From contig NZ_LGIC01000069.1 of assembly GCF_001294535.1 (NCBI RefSeq), positions 58,177 through 122,176 of the forward strand: a stretch of 64,000 nucleotides of DNA, read 5' to 3'. The DNA comes from Cypionkella psychrotolerans. Its GTDB lineage: Bacteria > Pseudomonadota > Alphaproteobacteria > Rhodobacterales > Rhodobacteraceae. The translations under genes and the position numbers were made by a program. Each line of letters starts with the position of its first letter. Positions within the stretch are counted from its first letter, which is position 1. The notes beneath the pieces are model-generated. The model made no database searches. It saw only the letters and a list, made by a program, of their open reading frames with translations, and was not told the DNA's origin. Shown here piece after piece: positions 27,093-37,184 of the stretch.

Positions 27093-27862
27093 CGCCGCCG
27101 CGCCAACACCCGAATCGGCGCATAGGTCAGCGTCACGCCGCCCGCGCCATCGGGGAATTGCGCGCGATAGGCCTGTTCAAATGCCGACAAATGGCCCCGC
27201 GACCACGGAACCTGCGCTGTGGCATTCACTCCAGTTCGGCGCAGATGCAGCAGCACCTCGCGGGGCGAGGCAATGCGCAGCACCTGTTCTGCGGCCCGTA
27301 GCTCCAGAAGATTCAGCGCGGCAAGCATCCTCTGCCAATCCTGCGCCCCGTGATAGCTCATTCCCGAATTGCCCGGCACCAAAGTCCGCAATTCAACGAA
27401 ATGCCGGGGCGTAAAGCTGCTCAGCGCCAGCACGCCGCCAGAGGTCAGCGCCCCCGTCAACCGGGCCAGCAAAGCAGGCACATCACGCACCCATTGCACC
27501 GCTGAGGCGGCAGTGATCAGGTCGAATCCTTGCGGAAGCTCCATCTTTTCAACTGCACCCGCCCGGAATTCCCAAGCACGATGGCCAGCAAACAGCGGCG
27601 CGATTTGCGCCTGCGCCTCGGGCAGCAAATCGTTGATCAGCCAGTTTGAGCAACAATTCCGATCCCGCAAAGCGCGGGTCAAAAACCCGGTGCCGCAGCC
27701 AAACTCAAAACCGGTGCGATAGCCCTGTGCCGGGGATGCGGCGGCGATCGCCTGTGCCAACCCCGTCGCAATTTGCGCCTGCACGCCCGCATCGGCGGTA
27801 TAGCTGGCCAGCGCGCGCCGGAAATGCGCGCCGATTTTGGGGTGGGGCGCGTGCTCCGTCAT
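27089..27862 (-). CDS. bioC: Malonyl-ACP O-methyltransferase
   Basis: A 257-residue class I SAM methyltransferase: motif I FEFGCGTGFLTRAL, then TAASAVQWVRD and GGVLALSSFTP, which match BioC. It methylates malonyl-ACP to prime pimelate synthesis by the fatty-acid machinery. The ATG at 27862 overlaps the bioG stop; an open frame continues upstream but inside bioG. Last gene of the bio operon. Confidence 0.88.
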   Translation of the reverse strand: MTEHAPHPKIGAHFRRALASYTADAGVQAQIATGLAQAIAAASPAQGYRTGFEFGCGTGFLTRALRDRNCCSNWLINDLLPEAQAQIAPLFAGHRAWEFRAGAVEKMELPQGFDLITAASAVQWVRDVPALLARLTGALTSGGVLALSSFTPRHFVELRTLVPGNSGMSYHGAQDWQRMLAALNLLELRAAEQVLRIASPREVLLHLRRTGVNATAQVPWSRGHLSAFEQAYRAQFPDGAGGVTLTYAPIRVLARRR

Positions 27863-28482
27863 GCCAGCACGTCCTGCAGCCGCGACCATTGCGCGAACGG
27901 CGCGTGCGGCGCGTCGATCAGGCGCACGGCGGCGCACCCCGCCCACGCCCGCAGCATATTGGGCAGCGGAAAAATCTGATCCTGCCGGGCGATCCAAACC
28001 CGATCCCACGCCACTTGCACCGGATAGTCGCGCGCCGCAATCGCCAGCAATTCGGCGCGGCAGGCGGCAAGGTCAATCTGCTGCTCCGGCTGTTCTGCAC
28101 CAAAACACCGGGTCTGAAACGTGGCAAAACTGGCCTGCGACAGGCTGTTGGCCGTCACCTGCAGCCGTTGCGGCGCGATCCCGGTCAGCCGGTTCACCGG
28201 AGTCATACTGCCGCACAGTGCCACCTTGCGCTGAAATGGATCAACCCGCCCCGCCTGCCACAGCGTATAAGTCGCCACGCCGAACGACCATGAAATCAGA
28301 CTGCGCGCCGCATAACCGCCAAGCTCTGGCAGGGCGGCGTCAAGGCTGCGGTAATCGCTGACAAACAGCAGATCGGCCGCACTTTGCAGCGTCAACCAGA
28401 TCTGCGGCCCTACCGCCCAGCCGCCGAATATCACGGTGACTTCCTTCGCACCTTCGGACTTTCGCAACCAATCAACGCGCAT
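27859..28482 (-). CDS. bioG: Pimeloyl-ACP methyl ester esterase, BioG type (DUF452)
   Basis: A 207-residue alpha/beta hydrolase. It starts with FGGWAVGP (oxyanion region), has the nucleophile elbow-like LISWSFGVATYTL (Ser in WSFG), an Asp in the VAWDRVWIARQDQIFP segment and a late His in DAPHAPFAQW. BioG proteins remove the methyl ester from pimeloyl-ACP methyl ester, replacing BioH. Position between bioA and bioC supports this strongly. Confidence 0.85.
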   Translation of the reverse strand: MRVDWLRKSEGAKEVTVIFGGWAVGPQIWLTLQSAADLLFVSDYRSLDAALPELGGYAARSLISWSFGVATYTLWQAGRVDPFQRKVALCGSMTPVNRLTGIAPQRLQVTANSLSQASFATFQTRCFGAEQPEQQIDLAACRAELLAIAARDYPVQVAWDRVWIARQDQIFPLPNMLRAWAGCAAVRLIDAPHAPFAQWSRLQDVLA

Positions 28483-29766
28483 TTACAACACCTTGGCCAG
28501 TTCAAACATGGCATGGCTGATCTGCGATAGATCATCAGCCCCCGTGATAAACGGCGGCATACAATAAATATTGCGGCCAAACGGGCGCAGCCAGACGCCC
28601 AAGTCTTTGCACAGCGGATGCGCTTGCGCTGCGCTGACCTCATGATCCATCTCGATCACGCCAATCGCGCCCAGCACCCGCACATCTGCCACGCCGGAAA
28701 GGCTGCGCGCGGGGCGCAGCTCGGTTTGCAGCTGCGCCTCAATCGCGGCGACGCGGCTTTGCCAAGGCGTCGTGTCCAATAGCGACAGGCTGGCACTGGC
28801 GGCAGCACAGGCCAGCGGATTGGCCATGAATGTCGGCCCATGCATGAACACGCCCGGCGTGGCCGCACTGATCGCCAGCGCGATGGCATCTGTGGTCAGC
28901 GTGGCGGCAAAAGACATCGCGCCGCCGCTCAAAGCCTTGCCAAGGCACAAAATATCTGGCCGCACCCCGGTCATCTCGGTGGCAAACATCCGTCCGGTGC
29001 GGCCAAATCCGGTGGCAATTTCGTCGAAAATCAATAGCACATCGAAAGCATCACAGAGTGCGCGTGCGCGGGTCAAATAGGTCGGGTGGTAGAAATACAT
29101 CCCGCCCGCACCCTGCACCACGGGTTCCAAAATTAACCCAGCAATCTGCGCGTGATGAGCTGCCAACAGCCTTCGCAAATCGCCCAAACCGTTTTGCGCT
29201 TCATCCTCAACCCACTCCGCACCATACCGCAGCGGCGGCTGTGCGCAGAAATACTGCGGGCTCAGCGCACCGGCGAAAATCTGGTGCATCCCGGTCACCG
29301 GGTCGCAGACGCTCATCGCTTTCCAAGTGTCGCCATGATAGCCGCCGCGCGGTGTGGCAAAGCGCACTTTTCCCGGCCGGCCCTGCGCCACCTGATATTG
29401 CACTGCCAGTTTCAGCGCCACCTCGACCGACACCGAGCCGGAATCGCAGTAGAAAATCCGCGGCAATCCGGCCGGCGTGATCGCCAGCAACTGCTGCCCC
29501 AACCGGATCGCGGGGGTATGGGTCAGCCCGCCAAACATCACATGCGCCATCGTCTGCGCCTGATTGCTGATCGCCTGCACGATCGCAGGCTGGCCATAGC
29601 CGTGGATGGCGCACCACCACGACGACATCGCGTCAATCATCTGCCGGCCGTCATCCAGCGTCAACCGCACGCCTCTCGCCCCTGTCACCAGATGCACTGG
29701 CCCGGCGGTGCTGACGCTGGCATAGGGATGCCAGAGGTGATCTCGGTCAAAAGCCAGGTCCGTCAT
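28483..29766 (-). CDS. bioA: Adenosylmethionine-8-amino-7-oxononanoate aminotransferase
   Basis: A 427-residue class III aminotransferase. [22 protein letters not shown], the [11 protein letters not shown] segment, [24 protein letters not shown] and the PLP lysine in CLGKALSGG are BioA signatures. It transaminates KAPA to DAPA using SAM as amino donor. Start and end abut bioD and bioG without gaps. Normal length. Confidence 0.95.
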   Translation of the reverse strand: MTDLAFDRDHLWHPYASVSTAGPVHLVTGARGVRLTLDDGRQMIDAMSSWWCAIHGYGQPAIVQAISNQAQTMAHVMFGGLTHTPAIRLGQQLLAITPAGLPRIFYCDSGSVSVEVALKLAVQYQVAQGRPGKVRFATPRGGYHGDTWKAMSVCDPVTGMHQIFAGALSPQYFCAQPPLRYGAEWVEDEAQNGLGDLRRLLAAHHAQIAGLILEPVVQGAGGMYFYHPTYLTRARALCDAFDVLLIFDEIATGFGRTGRMFATEMTGVRPDILCLGKALSGGAMSFAATLTTDAIALAISAATPGVFMHGPTFMANPLACAAASASLSLLDTTPWQSRVAAIEAQLQTELRPARSLSGVADVRVLGAIGVIEMDHEVSAAQAHPLCKDLGVWLRPFGRNIYCMPPFITGADDLSQISHAMFELAKVL

Positions 29767-30383
29767 GCAGGATCAAAAGCGGCAAGGTCAAAGCCAGCCG
29801 CAAAGGCGTAGCGCAGACCGCCCGCAGTCAGCATGGGCAACATCGGCAACCGCCCCAGATTGCGGCACGCACCGATCTCGCAGATTGTAGCCTCAACCTG
29901 CGGATTGGCCTCGCCGATAAAGGCCATGCCCAGCAGCGCGCAGCCGCGTTGGCGCAGCGCCACCAGTGACAGCAGACTGTGGTTGATCGTGCCCAGACTG
30001 GTCCGCGCGCAGAGGATCACCGGCAGGTGCCAGCGCGCGAACACATCGACAAACAGGGTGTCGCGCGTCAACGGCACCATCACGCCACCCGCGCCTTCGA
30101 TCACCAACGGGTTGCTGTCGGGCAAGCTCAACCGCGCCGGGTCAATCGTTACCCCTTCCGCCTCGGCGGCCAGATGCGGCGAGGCAGGCATTTGCAGCCG
30201 GTAGGCCTCTGGCAAGGGGACACAACCGCTAAGCCGCGCAACACAATCGCTGTCGGTTTCTTCCATTAGCCCCGACTGTACCGGCTTCCAATAGAGGGCA
30301 CCAAGCGCCCCGGTCAGGCCTGCCGCAAACACTGTTTTGCCGATGCCAGTATCGGTACCCGTCACGATAAATCGCTGTGTCAT
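29763..30383 (-). CDS. bioD: Dethiobiotin synthase
   Basis: A 206-residue P-loop enzyme. The ATP loop is [16 protein letters not shown] at residues 8-23; KPVQSG and [12 protein letters not shown] are diagnostic. It closes the ureido ring of dethiobiotin from DAPA, CO2 and ATP. Four-base overlaps with bioF and bioA. Confidence 0.94.
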   Translation of the reverse strand: MTQRFIVTGTDTGIGKTVFAAGLTGALGALYWKPVQSGLMEETDSDCVARLSGCVPLPEAYRLQMPASPHLAAEAEGVTIDPARLSLPDSNPLVIEGAGGVMVPLTRDTLFVDVFARWHLPVILCARTSLGTINHSLLSLVALRQRGCALLGMAFIGEANPQVEATICEIGACRNLGRLPMLPMLTAGGLRYAFAAGFDLAAFDPA

Positions 30384-31498
30384 ACTGCCTCCAATTCTGC
30401 GACCAATGCGGCAAACATCGTGTCAATCTGCGCAATCGTCACATTGCGCGTGATAGAAATCCGCAACCGCGCCGTGCCCACCGGAACGGTCGGTGGACGA
30501 ATGCCGCGCAGATCAAAGCCGCGCGCCTGCATTGCTGCCGCCACCTGCATTGTCCGCGCATTCTGCCCCAGAACCACCGGCAAGATTTGCGACCCTGACC
30601 GCAGCAGCCCCAATGCCTGCGCCGCCGCTTGCGCGCGCGCGACCAGCGCCGTTAGCTCTGCCTGAGCAGCACCCTGCTGCAACTCCCGCAATGCCGCGCG
30701 CACCAATGCCGCCATCAACGGCGAGGGTGCTGTTGAAAAGATAAAGCTGCGCGCCTTGTTGATCAGCAGCTCAATCAGTCCTGCGGCACCGCAGATCAGC
30801 GCGCCGGATGCGCCCAAAGCCTTGCCGCAGGTGTGCAGCAACAGCACGTTATCCGCAGCCTCCATCAAGCCGCGCCCCTGCACCCCGAACACCCCGGTCG
30901 CATGCGCCTCATCCACCACCAGCACCGCGCCGTGCCGCAAAGCCAGCGCCTGCAACGGGGCCAGCGGGGCCAGATCGCCCTCCATGCTGTAGACGGACTC
31001 GCAGGCCAACCAGATCCGCCCCGCCCCTCCCGCCCGCCGCCACGCCACAATCTGCGCCTCGGCATGGGTTACATCATTGTGGGCGAAGTCCAGGACCGCA
31101 GCCCGACCAAACCGCATGCCGTCATGCGCGCTGGCATGGATCAGCGCATCGTGCAGAACCAGATCGCCGGGGCGCGGCAAGGTGCTGAAAATCGCCAGAT
31201 TGGCGGTGTAGCCATTCGCCAGATACAGCGACCGCGCGGTTCCAAAAAACACCGCCGCCTCCGCTTCTAGCGCCTCGTGCTCGACGTGGTTGCCGCGCAA
31301 CAGCCGGGCTGAGCCTGCCCCAAGCGGCACACCTCGATCCACTGCCTCACGCGCCGCCGCACGCAGAATTGCCGAATTCGCCAAACCCAGATAATCATTC
31401 GAGGCAAAATCAATCCCGGCGATAGGTTGCAAGCTGCGCAAACGGCCCTTGGCTTGCAAGGCCGCCAGCAACCGCCGTTCTGGGCCAGGAGCGTTCAT
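30380..31498 (-). CDS. bioF: 8-amino-7-oxononanoate synthase
   Basis: A 372-residue alpha-oxoamine synthase. [40 protein letters not shown] and the PLP lysine region [12 protein letters not shown] are clear. It condenses pimeloyl-ACP/CoA with alanine. The ATG at 31498 overlaps the bioB stop; the open frame upstream lies in bioB. Normal length. Confidence 0.94.
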   Translation of the reverse strand: MNAPGPERRLLAALQAKGRLRSLQPIAGIDFASNDYLGLANSAILRAAAREAVDRGVPLGAGSARLLRGNHVEHEALEAEAAVFFGTARSLYLANGYTANLAIFSTLPRPGDLVLHDALIHASAHDGMRFGRAAVLDFAHNDVTHAEAQIVAWRRAGGAGRIWLACESVYSMEGDLAPLAPLQALALRHGAVLVVDEAHATGVFGVQGRGLMEAADNVLLLHTCGKALGASGALICGAAGLIELLINKARSFIFSTAPSPLMAALVRAALRELQQGAAQAELTALVARAQAAAQALGLLRSGSQILPVVLGQNARTMQVAAAMQARGFDLRGIRPPTVPVGTARLRISITRNVTIAQIDTMFAALVAELEAV

Positions 31499-32472
31499 TC
31501 CGCAGCTTCGGCTCCGAACTCCATCGCACGAATGCCCAAGCGGCGAAACAAATCCGCATCGCTGCTTTCGTCCGGGTTGTCCGCTGTCAACAACTTGTCG
31601 CCCACAAACATCGAGTTCGCACCGGCAAAGAAACACATTGCCTGCAATTCCGCGCTCATCGCCGACCGCCCCGCCGAAAGCCGCACATGTGATTTCGGCA
31701 TCAGCACCCGTGCCAGCGCAATGGTGCGCACAAATTCCAGCGGGTCCAGCGGCGGCGCATCGGCCAGTGGGGTATCGGGCATCGGGATCAACATGTTCAC
31801 CGGCACCGAATCCGGATGCGCGGGCAGCGTCGCCAGTGTCAGCAGCATGTCGATGCGATCCATCTGCATCTCGCCCATGCCAACGATACCACCGGCGCAG
31901 ACCTTGATACCCGCGTCGCGCACCCGCGCCAATGTCGCCAGCCTATCCGCAAAAGTCCGGGTTGTAATCACCTGCGGATAATAGCGTTCCGAGGTGTCGA
32001 TGTTGTGATTGTAATAATCCAATCCCGCCGCCTTCAGCCGCCGCGTCTGAAAATCGTCCAACATCCCCAGCGTCATACAGGTTTCCAAGCCCAGCATTTT
32101 GACGCCTTGCACCATCGCCTCCAGCGTTGCCATGTCGCGGTCTTTGGGCGATCGCCACGCTCCTCCCATACAAAACCGCGTGGCCCCGCCAGCCTTTGCC
32201 TTGCGCGCCTCGGCCAGCACCTTTTCCACTTCGACAAGTTTTGACGCCGGCAGGGCAGAGCCGTTACGTGCCGATTGACTGCAATAGCCACAATCTTCGG
32301 GGCAACCGCCGGACTTGATGTTCGACAGCTTGCTAAGCTGCACCGCATTCGGGTCGAAATAGCGCCGATGCAGGCTATGCGCTTGAAACATCAAGTCGTT
32401 GAAGGGCTGGCAGTAAATCTGTTCAGCCTCGGCGCGGGTCCAATCGGTGCGCAGGTCGGTCTGGGCGTGCAA
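31495..32472 (-). CDS. bioB: Biotin synthase (radical SAM)
   Basis: A 325-residue radical SAM enzyme. The cluster motif [13 protein letters not shown], the second-cluster cysteines ([18 protein letters not shown]), [12 protein letters not shown] and the conserved Arg in [10 protein letters not shown] are all present. It inserts sulfur into dethiobiotin. The start is a TTG at 32472 preceded seven bases upstream by AGGAGG; no ATG fits. First gene of bioB-F-D-A-G-C with BioR boxes upstream. Confidence 0.95.
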   Translation of the reverse strand: MHAQTDLRTDWTRAEAEQIYCQPFNDLMFQAHSLHRRYFDPNAVQLSKLSNIKSGGCPEDCGYCSQSARNGSALPASKLVEVEKVLAEARKAKAGGATRFCMGGAWRSPKDRDMATLEAMVQGVKMLGLETCMTLGMLDDFQTRRLKAAGLDYYNHNIDTSERYYPQVITTRTFADRLATLARVRDAGIKVCAGGIVGMGEMQMDRIDMLLTLATLPAHPDSVPVNMLIPMPDTPLADAPPLDPLEFVRTIALARVLMPKSHVRLSAGRSAMSAELQAMCFFAGANSMFVGDKLLTADNPDESSDADLFRRLGIRAMEFGAEAAE

Positions 32473-32522
32473 GAGTGGCCTCCTGGATCAGGGCAGCAAT
32501 GTTGTGGAGAGCATCTCACACA

Positions 32523-32573
32523 TAATAGATAAAAATACCATAGCGTGCAGTCTAAATTATAAATTATAGATAT
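32523..32573 (-). promoter_or_regulatory. Two BioR-like operators upstream of bioB
   Basis: TAATAGATAA (32523-32532) and TTATAGATAT (32564-32573) each differ by one base from TTATAGATAA, the reverse of the bioR box. They lie about 50 and 92 bases before the bioB TTG in an AT-rich patch, where a promoter is expected. The rest of the 344-base gap to 32817 shows no recognisable gene. Confidence 0.7.
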
Positions 32574-32816
32574 TTTTTCCCTACTGTCCAGACCAGCAGC
32601 AAGGTCGCCCGCACCCAAACTCTCCATCTGCATCGCTCTCGCTCACCCGCACCGCTCACTATACCCGGTTCATGCTTAACACGTCGGCCGGTCGCGAGCG
32701 ACAACGACGCAAGTACAAAAGTGGAAGCGGCACGCCCGGTCGCCGCGCAGGCTTCGGGCACCATAATGGCCACGCCAGCAGTCCTGTTACCTTTGCCGCT
32801 CTGCCGTGACCAATGG

Positions 32817-33776
32817 TCAATGCTCTTTGTAAACCTCGGTGCTCAGATATTTGATGCCGGTGTCGATCATCAGGGTCACCACAGTTGCGTCCGGTCCAAG
32901 CCGTTCGGCCAGCCTCAATGCCGCGACCACATTCGCTCCCGAAGAGGCACCGGCAAATATTCCTTCCTCGCGGGCCAGACGACGCGACATCGCCATCGCG
33001 TCACTGGCCGACACGGAGATGATTTCGTCCACAAGGTCCGGCTTCCACAGCGGCACGACATAACCCATCCCGATGCCTTCGATCCGGTTGGCTCCGGAGG
33101 TACCACCTGACAGCACCGGCGACTCGGCCGGCTCAACCGCGACGATGCGGATGGCGCGGTCATGCAGACGCAGCGCTTCGGCGGTGCCGCGCAGCGAGCC
33201 GCCAGTGCCCACCAACTGCACAAAGGCATCGACGCGCCCGGCGGTCTGCGTCCAGATCTCGTTGCCCAAGTCCGTGTAGCCCGACAGAACATCGGGATTG
33301 TTGAACTGATCTGCCCAGAAATGCCCCGGCTGCTGGCTGAGTTGCCGCGATGTCTCGATCAGGGTCTTGACCAGTTCGGCGGTGATCTTCTTGTTGTCAC
33401 TGCGGACAATCTGCAACTCAGCCCCAAGTGCTTGCATATGTGCCAGCTTTTCGGCGCTGAACGCGTCCGATGACACCAGCAGGCATTTATAGCCCATCGC
33501 CACCGCGACACTGGCCAAGGATGTGCCGGTGCTGCCGCTGGTGCATTCGACAATCGTGTCGCCGGGATGCAACCGCCCCGATTGGGCGGCGCAACGCGCG
33601 ATGGCAAGTGCCGCCCGGTCTTTCATGCTGCCGGTTGGGTTGGCCTGCTCCAGCTTGACCAACACTCGGGCATGCCCCTGCGGCACCAAACGGCGCAGTG
33701 GCAGCAAAGGGGTATTGCCGATCAGATCCATCACGCTGCTTTGCACCATGCCCCCCATCGAATGCTGATCTGTCAA
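32817..33776 (-). CDS. PLP-dependent cysteine synthase-family protein
   Basis: A 319-residue fold-type II PLP enzyme. The PLP lysine lies in NPTGSMKDRAALAIA, the phosphate loop reads SGSTGTSLASVAV (instead of SGNTG of classic CysK), and GTGGSLRGTAEAL and FAGASSGANVVAAL follow. Family members replace the beta group of O-acetylserine with sulfide or related nucleophiles. The changed SGSTG loop suggests a CysK paralogue with another role rather than the housekeeping enzyme. No operon partner. Confidence 0.85.
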   Translation of the reverse strand: MTDQHSMGGMVQSSVMDLIGNTPLLPLRRLVPQGHARVLVKLEQANPTGSMKDRAALAIARCAAQSGRLHPGDTIVECTSGSTGTSLASVAVAMGYKCLLVSSDAFSAEKLAHMQALGAELQIVRSDNKKITAELVKTLIETSRQLSQQPGHFWADQFNNPDVLSGYTDLGNEIWTQTAGRVDAFVQLVGTGGSLRGTAEALRLHDRAIRIVAVEPAESPVLSGGTSGANRIEGIGMGYVVPLWKPDLVDEIISVSASDAMAMSRRLAREEGIFAGASSGANVVAALRLAERLGPDATVVTLMIDTGIKYLSTEVYKEH

Positions 33777-33784
33777 CCACCATA

Positions 33785-33949
33785 CTGAAGCCCGCCATCC
33801 TCGCCCTCATCCGCCAAATCCTTACCATCGGGGGCACGGCGCTCGTCGCCAAGGGCTATGTTCAAACTTCTAACATCGAACCAGTGATCGGTGGCATGCT
33901 TACCATCGGGTCAGTGATTTGGTCGGTGGCTGACAAATTGGGGCTTTGA
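33785..33949 (+). CDS. Possible small holin-like membrane protein or remnant
   Basis: The frame ending at 33949 reads LKPAILALIRQILTIGGTAL, VAKGYVQTSNIEPVIGGMLT and IGSVIWSVADKLGL. Two hydrophobic helices with a GTALVAKGY turn resemble small Pam3-gp28-like putative phage holins. No ATG, GTG or TTG start fits the homologous region; the nearest GTG is at 33698 inside the opposite-strand gene. It may be a cut prophage relic. Confidence 0.35.
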   Translation: MKPAILALIRQILTIGGTALVAKGYVQTSNIEPVIGGMLTIGSVIWSVADKLGL

Positions 33950-34258
33950 ACGCTGAGTTTCAGCATTTTCCAGCCGGAACACCGTTTCGCCGACTTCTGT
34001 CGGATCTTGCCATAGCTTATAGGGTAACCACGGTCTGGCTCAGATGGGACCGCTTGCAATTTTCTGTTACTCCATCAGGACGCGAAGGCGTCGCAATATC
34101 TGGGCGTGCGACGTGTCTTTGAACAATCGCTCCATCGCCTGTCATAGCCATATGTCGCAGCATTGCCTGCCGCCCTTTACTTTCGCAAATCTGGCGTTTT
34201 AGCTGGCAAAGACGACCGTGTAATTTTTCCACGGCCAAGCAACAGAAAAGAGACCCCC
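33950..34258. other. Gap without recognisable gene
   Basis: These 309 bases before the IlvD/Edd gene hold only short frames without family-like sequence. No convincing promoter, hairpin or operator was seen. Confidence 0.5.
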
Positions 34259-36127
34259 ATGACCAACCCGAACATTGTTCTGATCGATCGCCATCCGGGC
34301 CGCTCTACCCAGACCATCGTCCTCGCGCTCGAGATCGGCACCGACCCGGCACTGATCCACGAACCTTCTGTTGGCGTGGTTGGCACCAAAGGCGACAGTC
34401 AGTGCTATCTTGGCGTCATGGCCAAGGTCGAGGCGATTCACCGTGCCCTCAAGGACCGCATCGGCACCGGGCCGGGGCAGTTGAAGTTCCGCCTTGTGCA
34501 GCCTGAATACACGATTGCGACCTCGGACGGCATCCGCAATGGCACGCGGGAGATGCGCTATTCGCTGATCGGGCGCGAGGTGACGCAAGATGCCTTGTGC
34601 GAACACTTCAGTGCAACCGGTCTTGCCGGTACGATTGCTGTCGTTGCCTGTGACAAACCGCCTGTCGGCACACTCGCGGCCATGCTGGAGCATAACCTGC
34701 CGTCCATCATCATGTCGGATGGTCCGATCCACCCCGGAACCGACCCCAAGACCGGCGAAAAGCTGGATATCGTCAGCGCATTTCAGGTCGCCGGGCACCC
34801 GGACCCCGAATATCGCGAACACATCGCCTTTCACGCCTGCCCGGGCATCGGCAGCTGCGGCGGTATGTTCACCTACAACACCATGCAGACATTCATCGGC
34901 GTGCTGGGCATGCAGCCGTTGCACATGGTGGCACCGCCGTCCGACGATCCCCGCCGTTTGAACGAGTTCCCTGCCGAATTGGTCACCCTGCTGGCGCAGA
35001 TGATCGAAAATGACCTCAAACCCCGCGATATCGTCGTGCGCGACAGCCTGCGAAACGCCACGATTGTCGCCATGGCCATCGGCGGCTCCACCAATGCGAT
35101 GTTGCACGCGCCCGAGATCGCCCGTGCCGCAGGCTTTGCTGATTTCTGGAAAGAGATCATCACGCCGGAGGAGTTCAACCACCTTTCAGAGCATGTCGTG
35201 CCAGTGCTTACCAACGCGCGGCCCTACGGGCAGTATTCCATGGTCGATATCGACCGGGCGGGCGGCGTGCAGGTCATCGTGCGCGAGTTGCTGGACGCGG
35301 GTCTGCTCAATGGCGATATGCTGACCTGCACCGGGGAGACGCTGCGCGAACAGGTGGTGCGCCTTTGCGCGAAGCCTGCCGATGGCGAGGTCATCTATCC
35401 GGTCGAGGCACCCTACAAGACAACCGGCGGCCTGCGAATGCTTGGCGGCAACCTTTCGCCAGAGTTTTCTGCAATCCTGAAGCTTGCAGGCGTCGAGGGC
35501 GGGCTTGAGAACAACCTGTTTCGCGGCCGCGCGCGCGTGTTCGATGGTCAGCAGGCACTGATAGATATGCTGGACAAGGCGCCAGAGACTTTCGAGAACA
35601 ATGACATGATCGTCGTGCGTTACGAGGGACCCAGCGGCGCACCGGGCATGCCGGAAATGCTTGACCCCACCGCGCGCATCACCACCTTGTGCCGCGAGCG
35701 CGGCATCGTCATCGCCCTGATGACCGACGCGCGCTTTTCTGGTGGCTCGATCGGCCTTGTGATCGGCCATGTCGGGCCCGAAGCGGCACTTGGTGGGCCG
35801 ATCGCGTTTGTTGAAAATGGCGACGAGATTGTGGTGGATTTGAAGAGCAACGAGATCAACTGCACAGCACTGAACGATCCCGCTGTCTGGAAGGCACGCG
35901 AATCTGCGTGGGACAAGGTGGTGGCCGACAACTGCGGTTTCCACCCGAACTGTGGCGCTGCGGATACGCGCCTGCTGCAACGCGCGCGGCACATGGCCGT
36001 TCCGGCAAGGCGTGGCGCGGGTCTGCACCCTAACCGTGAAGTCTGGGTGCGCAACCCGCGAGAGGCGACCCCCTCAGGCTTTGCACCGCGTAACAAATTC
36101 CGTCCTGGGACCGGAAATGGGTCCTGA
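34259..36127 (+). CDS. IlvD/Edd family dehydratase
   Basis: A 622-residue dehydratase. Iron-sulfur cysteines are visible in VACDKPP and HACPGIGSCGGMFTYNTMQ; AIGGSTNAMLHAPEIAR, YEGPSGAPGMPEML and TDARFSGGSIG are strong family motifs. Members are dihydroxy-acid dehydratase (branched-chain amino acids), phosphogluconate dehydratase or sugar-acid dehydratases. The long N-terminal part and C-terminal tail (HPNREVWVRNPREATPSGF) fit the variant IlvD/Edd subgroup rather than core IlvD, so a sugar-acid substrate is possible. Faces a LysR gene. Confidence 0.85.
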   Translation: MTNPNIVLIDRHPGRSTQTIVLALEIGTDPALIHEPSVGVVGTKGDSQCYLGVMAKVEAIHRALKDRIGTGPGQLKFRLVQPEYTIATSDGIRNGTREMRYSLIGREVTQDALCEHFSATGLAGTIAVVACDKPPVGTLAAMLEHNLPSIIMSDGPIHPGTDPKTGEKLDIVSAFQVAGHPDPEYREHIAFHACPGIGSCGGMFTYNTMQTFIGVLGMQPLHMVAPPSDDPRRLNEFPAELVTLLAQMIENDLKPRDIVVRDSLRNATIVAMAIGGSTNAMLHAPEIARAAGFADFWKEIITPEEFNHLSEHVVPVLTNARPYGQYSMVDIDRAGGVQVIVRELLDAGLLNGDMLTCTGETLREQVVRLCAKPADGEVIYPVEAPYKTTGGLRMLGGNLSPEFSAILKLAGVEGGLENNLFRGRARVFDGQQALIDMLDKAPETFENNDMIVVRYEGPSGAPGMPEMLDPTARITTLCRERGIVIALMTDARFSGGSIGLVIGHVGPEAALGGPIAFVENGDEIVVDLKSNEINCTALNDPAVWKARESAWDKVVADNCGFHPNCGAADTRLLQRARHMAVPARRGAGLHPNREVWVRNPREATPSGFAPRNKFRPGTGNGS

Positions 36128-36201
36128 TCCGTGACACCCCTTGGCGTACATTCAGATCAGGAGGCCAATGAACCTGTCATCGCGGGTGCAGCGTCTGTGT
36201 T

Positions 36202-37086
36202 CTATCCAAAGCGACCCTGCGCCAGAACCTCGGACAAAAGCGGGTTGGGAAAGCGACGCGCTGCGGTTACGGCTTGAAATGTCTCAGTGACATCGTCAAG
36301 CCGTGCCGCCTCAACCAGCAGACCTGCCGCCAGTTCGTCTTGCACTACGATTGGCGGGATGACCGCGAGCCCCGCATTTTCGCGGGCAAGCAGGCGCAGC
36401 ATTGCCATGTCTTCAACCTCGGCGGCGATCATCGGCACGATGTTCAGACGGCTGGTGAGGGCGTCGAACGCAGCACGCAGCGCCGTCTCTGGCGGAGGCA
36501 GGATCAGCGGTTCCTGCAACAACAATTCCTGTATCGTCCGGGGGACTTGGCCAAGGCGCGCAGACGTTCCGATCAGACTGACGCGCTGCTCGGCCAGCCG
36601 GTGAACCAGCCACGGCGTTGCCGCATCGCGCGGCGGAGCAAGGTTGGTCAGCACGACGTCGAACACCAAAGACTCCAGCCCGCGCAACAGTTCCGCCTGA
36701 CTGCCTGAACGCAGCACGACCTCCACATCGGGCCGTCCGATCAACGGGCGAACGAACTGCATCTGGAAATTGCGCGACAGCGTGGCAAGCGCGCCCACCC
36801 GCAAGGCCCGCCGCCCCCTGCCGGTTTCGCGCAGGGTCGCGGTCAGGTCATCGGCGGTGCGAAAGATCGCCTCGGCATGGTCAAGTGCTATGCGCCCTGC
36901 CTCGGTCATGATCAGGCCACGGCCGCGGCGTTCAAACAGATCATGGCCCAGTGACTTCTCAAGCGCTTTGATCTGCGTAGACAATGCCGATTGCGACAGG
37001 TTCAGCCCCCGTGCGGCGCCAGTCAGCGTGCCGTCCGATGCCACAGCACGGAAAAGGCGCAGGTGATGCAGGTTCAGGGGTGCCAC
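36202..37086 (-). CDS. LysR-type regulator, CbbR-like, divergent from dab genes
   Basis: A 294-residue LysR protein: winged HTH at residues about 5-65 (LHHLRLFRAVASDGTLTGAA, then LNLSQSALSTQIKALE) and a two-lobed effector domain. The frame is open upstream, but GTG at 37086 (VAPLNLHHLRLF) gives the standard LysR N-terminus. Divergence from dabB-dabA with a 98-base gap is the usual layout of CbbR/CcmR-like regulators controlling carbon concentration. The effector is unknown. Confidence 0.85.
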   Translation of the reverse strand: MAPLNLHHLRLFRAVASDGTLTGAARGLNLSQSALSTQIKALEKSLGHDLFERRGRGLIMTEAGRIALDHAEAIFRTADDLTATLRETGRGRRALRVGALATLSRNFQMQFVRPLIGRPDVEVVLRSGSQAELLRGLESLVFDVVLTNLAPPRDAATPWLVHRLAEQRVSLIGTSARLGQVPRTIQELLLQEPLILPPPETALRAAFDALTSRLNIVPMIAAEVEDMAMLRLLARENAGLAVIPPIVVQDELAAGLLVEAARLDDVTETFQAVTAARRFPNPLLSEVLAQGRFG

Positions 37087-37184
37087 TCTTCTACCATACA
37101 GAACGTTTCGCCGGATAATATGTAATTTATTTTGTAAATCGCAATCGCTATCCCGGTCAAACCTATCGCACACCGGAGAATGCC
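37087..37184. promoter_or_regulatory. Divergent promoter region between lysR and dabB
   Basis: The 98 bases are clearly AT-rich against the GC-rich genes; around 37111-37138 there are several T-N11-A candidates (for example near TATGTAATTTATTTTGTAA), as LysR proteins bind. CCGGAGAA at the end is the dabB ribosome site. Confidence 0.55.

Noticed and set aside
32564..32773. A 69-residue frame in the bioB upstream gap.
   Set aside because: It lacks homology and overlaps the BioR operator region; more likely non-coding.
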